A stretch of 12,931 bases of DNA from Lachnospiraceae bacterium (GTDB taxonomy: Bacteria > Bacillota > Clostridia > Lachnospirales > Lachnospiraceae), in NCBI GenBank assembly GCA_902363665.1, contig CABJAW010000034.1, positions 1-12,931 on the forward strand. Direction: 5' to 3'. Below, piece by piece: positions 1 through 7,577 of the stretch. The number at the start of each line of letters is the position of its first letter. Positions within the stretch are counted from its first letter, which is position 1. The position numbers and the translations under genes were made by a program. The notes under the pieces are model-generated. The model did no database searches. It was not told the origin of the DNA and was given only the letters and a program-made list of their open reading frames with translations.

Positions 1-667
1 CCCTCTGCTTAGCTGCTTTTAAATATTCCTGCACTGCCTCCGCATCTGCGAGTTTCTGCTGGAATGGGAACAAATTCCTGTCTGCTTTCAGCACCGTGAC
101 AATTCGGTATTCCTGAATGCTATCCTCTGTCTGAAGATAAGCAAAGGGATGCTCCTGATAGTACGTTTCATCTGCATATAAGTCCAGATTTCCGAACATT
201 GCCCCACTGTTCATGTTGTGACCGTAAATGATAAGGTTCCGACTTTCAGACACTTTACAGTCTGCCTGTAAAAACAGGCTTCCGTTGATGTCATATTCCT
301 TTTTGTAATTCCGTTTCAGGTAAAACTCCCCATTCTCCTGTTCGGACTGAAGCACCGGGTAATCAATCCCGGTATCCGGTATTGTCAGCCATCCCTGCAC
401 ATCCGGGTATTGTTCCCGAAGAGAAACAAGGTCTACCGCAGCCACCGGGCATTTTCTTCCAGCTGGTTGGTCTTTCTTTTCAGAGCCTGAGGCTCCCGGA
501 GCTTCCGGCTCCGGGAAATTCCCTTTCAGCTCTGCCATCAGCTTTTTGTTCTCCATTGGAAGATATACCATGTGGTAAATCAGAAACCCGGCACTTGTCA
601 GCGTCACTGCAAGGCAGATGATCTTGAAAAACCTCTGTAAGATTCCTGTCTTTGGTTTTTTCTTCAT
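1..667 (-). CDS. srtB: Class B sortase, C-terminal part beyond the window edge
   Basis: This is a membrane-anchored transpeptidase that would cut an NPxTG-type sorting signal and attach the protein to the cell wall. Translation from the ATG at 667 gives 222 codons open to the window edge. A short basic N-terminus is followed by a membrane segment at about residues 12-35 (FFKIICLAVTLTSAGFLIYH), then a linker rich in E, P, G and S. The catalytic domain then begins, with WLTIPDTGIDYPVLQ typical of class B sortases, and the catalytic histidine is His150 in IIYGHNM. The catalytic Cys and Arg would lie beyond base 1. The start overlaps the stop of the GGCT-like gene by four bases (ATGA), indicating translational coupling. 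The obvious substrate is the NPKTG-bearing SpaA-like protein encoded two genes upstream. The sortase B assignment is strong; the pairing with that substrate is inferred from linkage. Confidence 0.92.
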   Translation of the reverse strand, partial: MKKKPKTGILQRFFKIICLAVTLTSAGFLIYHMVYLPMENKKLMAELKGNFPEPEAPGASGSEKKDQPAGRKCPVAAVDLVSLREQYPDVQGWLTIPDTGIDYPVLQSEQENGEFYLKRNYKKEYDINGSLFLQADCKVSESRNLIIYGHNMNSGAMFGNLDLYADETYYQEHPFAYLQTEDSIQEYRIVTVLKADRNLFPFQQKLADAEAVQEYLKAAKQR

Positions 668-1161
668 CGTTCCTGTCCGGCTTTTCTCTGCTTCTTTGGC
701 TGACTCTTCTGCGTCTTTCCCGGCACAGGCGGTTTCCTTGCTGCTTTCAGGATCGGCTCTGTCGGGATTTGGTTCTGTCTGCAGCCCTTTAAGATCCCAG
801 TCAGGTACGACCGTCCGGGCGGATTAAAGTTCTGCATGTAATCTTTTGTCATGATATAGACAATGGCTTTGATCTCTCTTCCATCTTTGTTCTTGACAGT
901 GATCTCCTGCTTGTCGTAAAAATCAGGATAGCCTTCATAAAGATCCAGGCTCTTTTCACAGTCCCCGGTCAGTGACCAGAGGACGCCGTCCACATGGCTT
1001 CCCTCTTCCGGGAAGATGGTGGCAAGGCCGCTTCCTGCGGCTGCAAAGGTCAGCCGATACCCCTCCAGGCGGACGATTTCTACCACCTCCGCCTTTGGGC
1101 ACCGATATGCCATCTGGTCCAGATCCATGTTGCTTCCATACGCAAAATATAATTGTTTCAG
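664..1161 (-). CDS. Gamma-glutamylcyclotransferase-like (GGCT/AIG2 family) protein
   Basis: Enzymes of this fold cyclise and release gamma-glutamyl groups as 5-oxoproline from gamma-glutamyl amines or peptides. The protein opens with MKQLYFAYGSNMD, holding the YGSNM substrate-binding loop at residues 8-12. The expected catalytic glutamate is Glu76 in the DLYEGYPDFY motif. The first ATG in frame (1203) would add 14 residues encoded by the lysine-rich 3' end of the SpaA-like gene. I prefer the CTG at 1161, one base after that gene's stop, because it has an AAGGGGG ribosome site 8 bases upstream and gives a family-typical N-terminus of a 165-residue protein. The tail (about 139-165) is strongly basic, rich in K, R, P and Q, and extends past the usual catalytic core. 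The gene overlaps srtB by four bases. The natural substrate is unknown; a link to the amidoligase product is inferred from known associations between these families. Confidence 0.87.
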   Translation of the reverse strand: MKQLYFAYGSNMDLDQMAYRCPKAEVVEIVRLEGYRLTFAAAGSGLATIFPEEGSHVDGVLWSLTGDCEKSLDLYEGYPDFYDKQEITVKNKDGREIKAIVYIMTKDYMQNFNPPGRSYLTGILKGCRQNQIPTEPILKAARKPPVPGKTQKSQPKKQRKAGQER

Positions 1162-1162
1162 C

Positions 1163-4100
1163 CTATCTGCCCCCTTTTTTCTTCTTTCTTCTGGATGCCA
1201 CACCCATGCCGATCAGACCGCCTGCGGAAAGAATCAGGCACAGGGCCGGAATCCAGAGGTTGGTGTCATCGCCTGTTTTCGGGTTGCTTACAAACGGGGT
1301 ATCCTCCGGCAGCTTCTCGTTCGTCACTTTCTGGATGACTTCGATCACTGGAGTTTTGTCATCTACATAGGTAAATGTCACCTCATGTTTGGTCTCATCC
1401 AGCTGATAGCCCTCCGGTGCTTTGGTCTCAACCAGATAATAGGTGGCTGCCTTATCAAATTTGCCGTCCTTATAAGTTCCGATTGCAAGCAGTCCGCTGG
1501 TTGCATGGCCGTTTTCATCAGTGGTCAGGGTTTCTACCACTTTGCCATCCGCATCCCTCAGTTCAAATTCTGCATCTTTCAGTGCTGCTCCGGCATCCTT
1601 ATCTGTTTTCTCAATGATCAGGCGTCCCTTTGCGGTGTCATCTTTCATGGCTACCTTCTGGATCTCTGCGGTATCTGCCACCTCGAAGGTGATCTCCTCT
1701 GCAACGACATAACCGTTTGGAGCCTGCTCTTCTTTCAGGGTGTATTTACCAATCGGAAGTTTTTCGATATAATGCGGCTCTTTACCGGAAGTCCAGGTTT
1801 CTACGATGTTGCCATTTTCATCTGTGATGGTCAGTTTGGCTCCTTCGATCTCATTATCTCCGGTAATATCCGTTTTGCTGATCTTCACTTTGGTCACGTC
1901 ATCTTCCATTACCTGTTTCTGGATCTCCGCAGTATTCTCTACGGTGAATGTGATGCTTTCCGCAGTGGCATATCCATCGGCCGGCTTGTTTTCTGTCAGG
2001 GTGTAAGATTTTCCTACAACCAGTTCTTTGATGATGTGCGGCTCCTTGGTGGATGTCCATTCCTCAACAACAGCCCCGTTTTCATCCGTCAGCTGTAATC
2101 TGGCTCCCGGCAGTTCCTCGCCCGTGGTCAGATCGGTTTTGGAAAGCTCCACGGTTGTCGGCTCATCTTCAAATACAAATTCATAGGATGCTTCTGCTTC
2201 TTTATCCCCCTGGTACTCAAAAACAAATTCCTGCTCTTCTCCGGTGGTGACAAATCCATCCGGTGCATACAGCTCCTTCACATAATAGGTTCCGTCGATC
2301 GGCAGGTCTGCAATAAAGGAAATCTTTCCATCTGCATCTGTTGTTTTTAACTCGATCAGGGTATCTGCTTCCATCAGCACCTTTCCAGATGCGGACAGGA
2401 TGTCGTTTCTGGTGTACAGTCCAAAGATGCCGCCTTTTAATACACGGTCGGTATCCTTTTCTTTCTTCAGGACGTTCACTTTTACTTTCTGACGGTTGTT
2501 CTGCCAGTCCTCATCGTATACGACAACCGGGGTATCCTGGTCACGGTAGGAAAGATCTACATATCGTGGTTCTTCATCCAGCACATAACCATATGCTGTG
2601 CCCACCTCTTTGACATAGTATTTTCCAACCGGAAGGTCAGATACTTCTGCAACACCGTTTGCATCAGTAGTCACGGTTGCCACCAGCTCGTCCTTAGCAT
2701 AATAATCCGGGCTTACACCATCGGCTGCTTTGATATCCTCTGCAGCGTAAATCTCAAAGGTAACGTCTGACAGGCTTCCTGTGATGTACTCAAACAGATG
2801 CTCTACAACGCCTTTGACATTGTCCAGCAGGGTGATCTTATCAAGGAATTCACCCTTCTTGTTTACGATCAGCAGGGCTTTCGGCACATCGTCTTTCATT
2901 TCCACTTTCTGTACTTTTGCGGTATCCTGAACGGTGAATTCCACATCCGTGGTCTTTAAATAACCAAGCGGTGCAAGAGATTCACGGAGGGTATAAGTTT
3001 TTCCAACGGTCAGGTATTTGATCACATGAGGCTCATCCTTTACGGAAGTCCAGCTGTCGATCACATTTCCATCCTTGTCCAGAACAGAAAGGGATGCCCC
3101 GTTCAGCTCTACGCCTGTGGTCAGGTCGGATTTTGTCACCTCGATGGTGGTCGGCTGGTTCTTCTTCACAGATTTCAGCTTGATGGTCGGAATGTCCTGC
3201 CCCTGATAGGTGGCATCAAATTCCAGTATCTCGTCAGAAGATACAAAACCATCCGGTGCAGAAATTTCTTTCACATAATAAGTTCCAAGCGGCAGGTCCA
3301 GGGTGAAGTGTGCCTGTCCTTTTTCATCGCTTGTGATCTCCTGTAATAAGGTATCTGCTTTCACAATAATCTTGTCACCGGATTTGATCTCATTCTTATT
3401 GTAAAGACCGAATGTAGCTCCAGCTACCGTGCTTCCTGTTTCTGCATCCTGTTTTTCCACGGTGATGCTTACTTTCTGGCGTTCATTGGTAAAAGTCACT
3501 TCTTCGTCTACGACTGGGGTATCCTGTCCGGCATAGGTAAAAGTTACTTCTTCGCCTTTGGCATTCCAGGTGTAGCCCTCCGGCGTTTTTTTCTCTTCTA
3601 CACGGTATTTGCCGAGCGGAAGGTTCTCTACTACGGCACTTCCGGTTTCATCGGTTGTCACCGTTGCCACCAGTGTGTCTTTGGCATATTCCAGATAACG
3701 GTTGCCGTTCTCATCTTTCTGATGGTCTGCGGTATAGATATCTTCTGCGGCATAAACCTCAAACACGGCTCCTGCAAGGCTGGCTTCCTCATAGGTGAAA
3801 TCCTTGTCAAAACCTTTGACTACTTCTCCTTCCTTGTGGATGGTCAGTCTGCCTTTTGCCGGGTGGTTCTCGAATTCCACCTCGATGATCAGGTCACCGC
3901 TGACCGGATCTTCCTGGTATGCAGTATCACTGTCTACCTTGATTTCCACGGTATTGGCACTGTGGGTGTATCCATCCGGTGCAGTCACTTCTTCGATGCG
4001 GTAATTTCCACAAGCCAGATTCTGTGGCAGGATCAGGTATCCATTCTCATCCGTAAAATAAGATTTATGTACCGTAGTAGATGGGTAGGTGGTCACCTGT

Positions 4101-7100
4101 TCCACATATTTCTTGTTATCCAGATCGTATACTTTAAACTCGGTATTCGGAACCAGGACAGATTTCTTTGTCTCGTCATCTTTTTTGACGATCTTTAATT
4201 TTGCTTCAAACTCTTCGTCCAGAAGCACACGCCATACCTGCGGCTGATCCGGATTGTTTTCCGAGATCACAACCTTAAAGTCATCGACTGGTTTGAAGTT
4301 GTGCGGTGTGGTGGTCTCCCTTACAATGTAGGTTCCGTATGCAAGCGGAATGGAGCATGCATATCCACGCTCATCCGTGAACATTTCTGTCTGTCCGTCT
4401 GCGGTCAGTACAACCGGAGTTGCAGATGCAAAGTCATAGGAACCGTCCTTATTTTTCTTCAGGCTGCTCTCCAGATATGCACTGAATCCCACACCTTTTA
4501 ACAGATCGGCATCGGTCTTACCATTGTTGGCTGCTTTAATGACCTGGAACGGCTGTTTGATCACATCTTCCAGAGAAGTTGCGGTACGTTCTACCGTCTG
4601 AACCAGATCTCCCTCGTCATTACACTCCAGATCATGTTCTTCCGCGTCTGCCAGATATCCAACAGGCGGCGTCAATTCTTTCACGTAATACTTTCCGAGA
4701 TAGAGGTCTGCGATTTCTGCATTTCCCTCGGCATCCGTAGTCAGGGTTGCAATCTGCGTTCCTGCCGGGTAAAGGACACCTGTCTGTCCATCCGGATGAA
4801 CGATATCCTCACGGGCATACAGTCCGTAAACCGCACCCTCAAGGGTTGCATCTCCCTGTGCGGTCTTTCCGGTTTCGGAATCCTCTTTTACCAGTTTGAT
4901 CTTCGCATTGACACGCTCGTTCTGGAACGTGTGGCTGAAAGAAACGGTTGCCTCTTTGTCTGTGGTGTACTGGAACGTAAAAGAGTACACATCCTCACTG
5001 TTTCTGGTATATCCGGCCGGTGCAGAAACCTCTTTCATGTAGTAGCTGTTAGCGATCGGCAGGTCTGCCTGATATACGGCTTTTCCGTCTGTTCCGGTCA
5101 CTGCCTTCTCAATGAGGGTATCTTTTTTGACCACAACGGTTCCGTCCGCTGCTTTGATGTCGTTTCCGGCATACAGGCCATAAGTGCCGCCCGGAAGGTA
5201 TTTCCTGGTTTCCTTATCCTGTTTGTATACGCTTACGCTTGCTTTTTGGCGGTCATTTTTGAATGTCACGCTTCCCATGACCTTCTCCACATTGCTTCCG
5301 GCATAGGAAAGGGTGATTTCCTGGCTTTCGCCTGTGCATACCAGATTTTGTGGTGCCTGCATTTCTTTTACCACATATTTTCCCAGATATAGATTATCCA
5401 GTGTGACACTTCCGTCATCCCCGGTAGTAAGTCCGGCTTTGACCAGTGCGTCTTTTTTATAAATGACGGTTCCGTCTGCGGATACAATATCCGCTGCGGC
5501 ATAAACATTGTAAACCGCACTCTTCTGTTTCTGCTCGGTATAAACAAAGGAAACACCATCATCAGTTACCTTTGCTCCGGTCAGGACTTCTCCTAATTTA
5601 TACACAGTCAGGCTTGCCATCTGCTCTGTATCGGTAACGGTTTGTTTTACAGTATCTCCGATGACCAGTTTCACATCGTAGGCTTTGGTATCCAGCAGAT
5701 ATCCGTTTGGTACGGAGATCTCTTTCAGGTATACGGTATCCTGTGTTTTGGTGATCGTAACGCTGGAAGCTCCGTTGGCATCTGTGGCCGGCATCTTTGT
5801 GATCAAGTTCTTTCCATCCTTGTCACTGTAAACGCCATAAACTGCACCTGCGATGGCTTTGTTGCTCTTGCGGTCCTTCTTTACGATCTCCAGAGTTGCC
5901 TGTTTTACCCATGACACTTTAAAATCTACATACTTCTCATCGGTCACGCCCTCGCCAAATACCAGGGCAAGGTCCTGTGTCTCGCTTCCGGTTGTGATCT
6001 TGTAAGCGGAATAGTCTTTGATGATGCTTCCCTTCATGGTAACAGACCATTCCCCTTTGACATCCACTGCCTGTGTCAGCGGTGCAGATAAGTAGAATTT
6101 GGTACCGCCGCAGATCTCCACGGATGCACCTGCACTGCTTGTTTTTCCCGTTGTCACATTATGCAGTTTGACACCGGACGGCAGCTTCATGGTGATGGTC
6201 TGCAGTTCGGATGCCTTGAAGGTGATCTCTTCTGTTCTCTGGCTGTTGCCGCTGATATATGCGGTAACATTTGCATTGGAGAAACTCATGTCCACTTCCG
6301 GTATCTCCGGCTGGCTCATGCAATAATTGTAGAGTTCCATTGCCAGAGCCTGTCCGGTTGCATTCGTACCGGAAAAAGCGTCACTACTGTTATTGGCATA
6401 AGACGCAGCCAGATGGACAATGATAAACTGTTTTCCAGCGGAAAAATCAGGATGTTTCTCTGAGAAAAATCCATTTTCGCCGGATGCTTTTGTGCCGTAG
6501 TAGCATACTTTTGCCAGTGCTTTGCTGTCACCTAGTTTGGTGATCTTATAGACACCATCCCCAGGTCCTGCCTTGGACGGCTGCACACAGTAGGCAGTTG
6601 CAGACACGTTTCCAAATTTTACGGTATATTTATAAGTTACATAGGAACCCAGACCGTAGTCTGCATAATAGTATGCAGCCCCTCTTGTCACATCTACGTC
6701 CTGTGTTACTCTTGTACTGGTATTGACTGCGGTGAATGAAACGGTTTCCCCATCTTCCATTGCCATCAGGTCAATATCCTGTTCCCCTGCCTGCTCCAGA
6801 ACATCGCTGAGTGTCAGCCCGGATTCTTCATCGGTTGTATTTTCCGTTTCGGATTCCTCTAATGCAGCATCAAACTCGGATTCGGAAAGTCCGTCCTGAA
6901 ATTCGGGTTCTGTTTCTTCCGGTTCTTCTGTTTCAGATTCAGCTGTCTCCGGCTCAACAATTTCTGTCTCTACAGGCACTGTCTCAGTTTCTTCCTGCGA
7001 GGCAGCTTCCTCATCATCAGAACCTGTATCCTCTTCGGTAACTGCCTGTTCTGTCTGCGGTTCACTCTGAGCTGCTGTCACAGGCTCTTTTACGATCAGG

Positions 7101-7492
7101 TTTCTCCCAATCTGATAAACCGGGTGGTTCTGGTTGACTGGCTCCACATAATAAACGGCATGGTAAGTGTCTGCATGGCTGGTGCTGAAGTTCTCCCCGG
7201 CGTCATTCTCTGCTTTCTGGAATGTCACTTTGACTTTGCTTTCGTCCTTGATTTCCAAATTTGTAAAATCCGTGGAAACATCAAAGTCCTGTCCGACTTC
7301 CAGCTCCAGATCGGTGGCTTTTACCACTTCCTCTTCATCCAGCTGATCTTTTACGGATTCATACGCTGGCGGTTCCGCCGCTTTCGGCTCTTCCGAAGCA
7401 TACACCGTCAGCGGTGAAATGAACGTGGATAAGATGGTGACTGCCGCCATCACCCCTGAAAGAATTCGCCTGAATCGATATTTACTCTTCAT
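1163..7492 (-). CDS. Giant SpaA-like LPXTG-type surface adhesin with 14 CnaB domains
   Basis: This is a 2109-residue cell-wall protein. The ATG at 7492 is chosen because AAAGAGGT lies 7 bases upstream and the product opens with a signal peptide (MKSKYRFRRI, a hydrophobic core, likely cleavage after VYA at 32). A Glu-rich linker spans about 141-225. A thioester-type domain covers about 268-400, with Cys302 in AYCVQPSK, and a beta-rich region reaches about 530. Fourteen CnaB-like domains follow, starting near 532, 624, 748, 862, 981, 1096, 1215, 1339, 1447, 1539, 1667, 1779, 1868 and 1956. They carry the usual early Lys (KKD, KTD), a Glu in VKE or equivalent, and many end in FxN, as in self-made isopeptide bonds. 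NPKTG (2070-2074), a membrane helix and the basic tail RRKKKKGGR close the protein. I saw no YPKN-like pilin motif, so a wall-anchored fibrous adhesin is likelier than a polymerised pilin. A longer in-frame start at 7687 is unlikely because it would lie inside the amidoligase gene. Confidence 0.95.
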   Translation of the reverse strand: MKSKYRFRRILSGVMAAVTILSTFISPLTVYASEEPKAAEPPAYESVKDQLDEEEVVKATDLELEVGQDFDVSTDFTNLEIKDESKVKVTFQKAENDAGENFSTSHADTYHAVYYVEPVNQNHPVYQIGRNLIVKEPVTAAQSEPQTEQAVTEEDTGSDDEEAASQEETETVPVETEIVEPETAESETEEPEETEPEFQDGLSESEFDAALEESETENTTDEESGLTLSDVLEQAGEQDIDLMAMEDGETVSFTAVNTSTRVTQDVDVTRGAAYYYADYGLGSYVTYKYTVKFGNVSATAYCVQPSKAGPGDGVYKITKLGDSKALAKVCYYGTKASGENGFFSEKHPDFSAGKQFIIVHLAASYANNSSDAFSGTNATGQALAMELYNYCMSQPEIPEVDMSFSNANVTAYISGNSQRTEEITFKASELQTITMKLPSGVKLHNVTTGKTSSAGASVEICGGTKFYLSAPLTQAVDVKGEWSVTMKGSIIKDYSAYKITTGSETQDLALVFGEGVTDEKYVDFKVSWVKQATLEIVKKDRKSNKAIAGAVYGVYSDKDGKNLITKMPATDANGASSVTITKTQDTVYLKEISVPNGYLLDTKAYDVKLVIGDTVKQTVTDTEQMASLTVYKLGEVLTGAKVTDDGVSFVYTEQKQKSAVYNVYAAADIVSADGTVIYKKDALVKAGLTTGDDGSVTLDNLYLGKYVVKEMQAPQNLVCTGESQEITLSYAGSNVEKVMGSVTFKNDRQKASVSVYKQDKETRKYLPGGTYGLYAGNDIKAADGTVVVKKDTLIEKAVTGTDGKAVYQADLPIANSYYMKEVSAPAGYTRNSEDVYSFTFQYTTDKEATVSFSHTFQNERVNAKIKLVKEDSETGKTAQGDATLEGAVYGLYAREDIVHPDGQTGVLYPAGTQIATLTTDAEGNAEIADLYLGKYYVKELTPPVGYLADAEEHDLECNDEGDLVQTVERTATSLEDVIKQPFQVIKAANNGKTDADLLKGVGFSAYLESSLKKNKDGSYDFASATPVVLTADGQTEMFTDERGYACSIPLAYGTYIVRETTTPHNFKPVDDFKVVISENNPDQPQVWRVLLDEEFEAKLKIVKKDDETKKSVLVPNTEFKVYDLDNKKYVEQVTTYPSTTVHKSYFTDENGYLILPQNLACGNYRIEEVTAPDGYTHSANTVEIKVDSDTAYQEDPVSGDLIIEVEFENHPAKGRLTIHKEGEVVKGFDKDFTYEEASLAGAVFEVYAAEDIYTADHQKDENGNRYLEYAKDTLVATVTTDETGSAVVENLPLGKYRVEEKKTPEGYTWNAKGEEVTFTYAGQDTPVVDEEVTFTNERQKVSITVEKQDAETGSTVAGATFGLYNKNEIKSGDKIIVKADTLLQEITSDEKGQAHFTLDLPLGTYYVKEISAPDGFVSSDEILEFDATYQGQDIPTIKLKSVKKNQPTTIEVTKSDLTTGVELNGASLSVLDKDGNVIDSWTSVKDEPHVIKYLTVGKTYTLRESLAPLGYLKTTDVEFTVQDTAKVQKVEMKDDVPKALLIVNKKGEFLDKITLLDNVKGVVEHLFEYITGSLSDVTFEIYAAEDIKAADGVSPDYYAKDELVATVTTDANGVAEVSDLPVGKYYVKEVGTAYGYVLDEEPRYVDLSYRDQDTPVVVYDEDWQNNRQKVKVNVLKKEKDTDRVLKGGIFGLYTRNDILSASGKVLMEADTLIELKTTDADGKISFIADLPIDGTYYVKELYAPDGFVTTGEEQEFVFEYQGDKEAEASYEFVFEDEPTTVELSKTDLTTGEELPGARLQLTDENGAVVEEWTSTKEPHIIKELVVGKSYTLTENKPADGYATAESITFTVENTAEIQKQVMEDDVTKVKISKTDITGDNEIEGAKLTITDENGNIVETWTSGKEPHYIEKLPIGKYTLKEEQAPNGYVVAEEITFEVADTAEIQKVAMKDDTAKGRLIIEKTDKDAGAALKDAEFELRDADGKVVETLTTDENGHATSGLLAIGTYKDGKFDKAATYYLVETKAPEGYQLDETKHEVTFTYVDDKTPVIEVIQKVTNEKLPEDTPFVSNPKTGDDTNLWIPALCLILSAGGLIGMGVASRRKKKKGGR
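1170..1176 (-). promoter_or_regulatory. Ribosome binding site that decides the GGCT start
   Basis: The purine run AAGGGGG lies 8 bases upstream of the CTG at 1161. It is built into the Lys-Lys-Lys-Gly-Gly codons that end the SpaA-like gene, so the cytoplasmic tail of the adhesin and the ribosome site of the next gene share the same bases. Choosing CTG here rather than the ATG at 1203 is inference. Confidence 0.55.
1892..3850 (-). repeat. Tandem duplication of a three-CnaB-domain block in the adhesin gene
   Basis: Residues 1215-1538 and 1539-1867 each contain the same order of three domain subtypes. The first is a long domain with FEVYAAEDI or FEIYAAEDI and LVATVTTD. The second has FGLY followed by DGTYYVKE or LGTYYVKE and APDGFV. 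The third is short, with TTIEVTKSDLTTG or TTVELSKTDLTTG, WTS, EPHIIK or EPHVIK, and a TAxxQK ending. The blocks are diverged at the protein level, so the duplication is not recent. The next domain (from 1868) resembles the third subtype again, which suggests further partial duplication. Confidence 0.8.
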
Positions 7493-7499
7493 GTTTTCT

Positions 7500-7507
7500 A
7501 CCTCTTT
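7500..7507 (-). promoter_or_regulatory. Ribosome binding site of the SpaA-like gene
   Basis: AAAGAGGT lies 7 bases before the ATG at 7492. It supports that start over the in-frame ATG ten codons upstream, which has no comparable purine-rich site and would put extra lysines in front of the signal peptide. Confidence 0.7.
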
Positions 7508-7532
7508 CTTCTTTTTCTTCATTTTGCATAAG

Positions 7533-7566
7533 AACAGCCGGATGTTTCCACCCGGCCTGTCTGTTC
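7533..7566 (-). promoter_or_regulatory. Hairpin in the gap between amidoligase and adhesin genes
   Basis: On the minus strand GCCGGGTG, a GAAA loop and CATCCGGC form an 8-bp stem with one G-U pair and a GNRA-type tetraloop. ACA and TGT can add three outer pairs around a bulged G. No run of T follows, so it is a poor intrinsic terminator. It could be an RNA processing or stabilising element that sets the level of the adhesin mRNA apart from the upstream genes. The role is inferred from position and structure only. Confidence 0.5.
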
Positions 7567-7577
7567 TCATTATTCTG

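Noticed and set aside
1016..2098. 360-codon plus-strand open frame
   Set aside because: It lies wholly opposite the adhesin and GGCT genes, has no ribosome site and encodes a Cys/Phe-rich product of no recognisable family; it is a shadow of the repetitive coding sequence.
1892..3850. Repeats read as a CRISPR or tandem DNA repeat
   Set aside because: The similarity is at protein-domain level with a period near 1 kb; no short identical repeats with unique spacers occur anywhere in the window.
7499..7527. Tiny minus-strand ORF before the adhesin (MQNEEKEERGRKHEE)
   Set aside because: It has no ribosome site of its own and overlaps the adhesin start; its charge comes from the purine-rich ribosome-site region.
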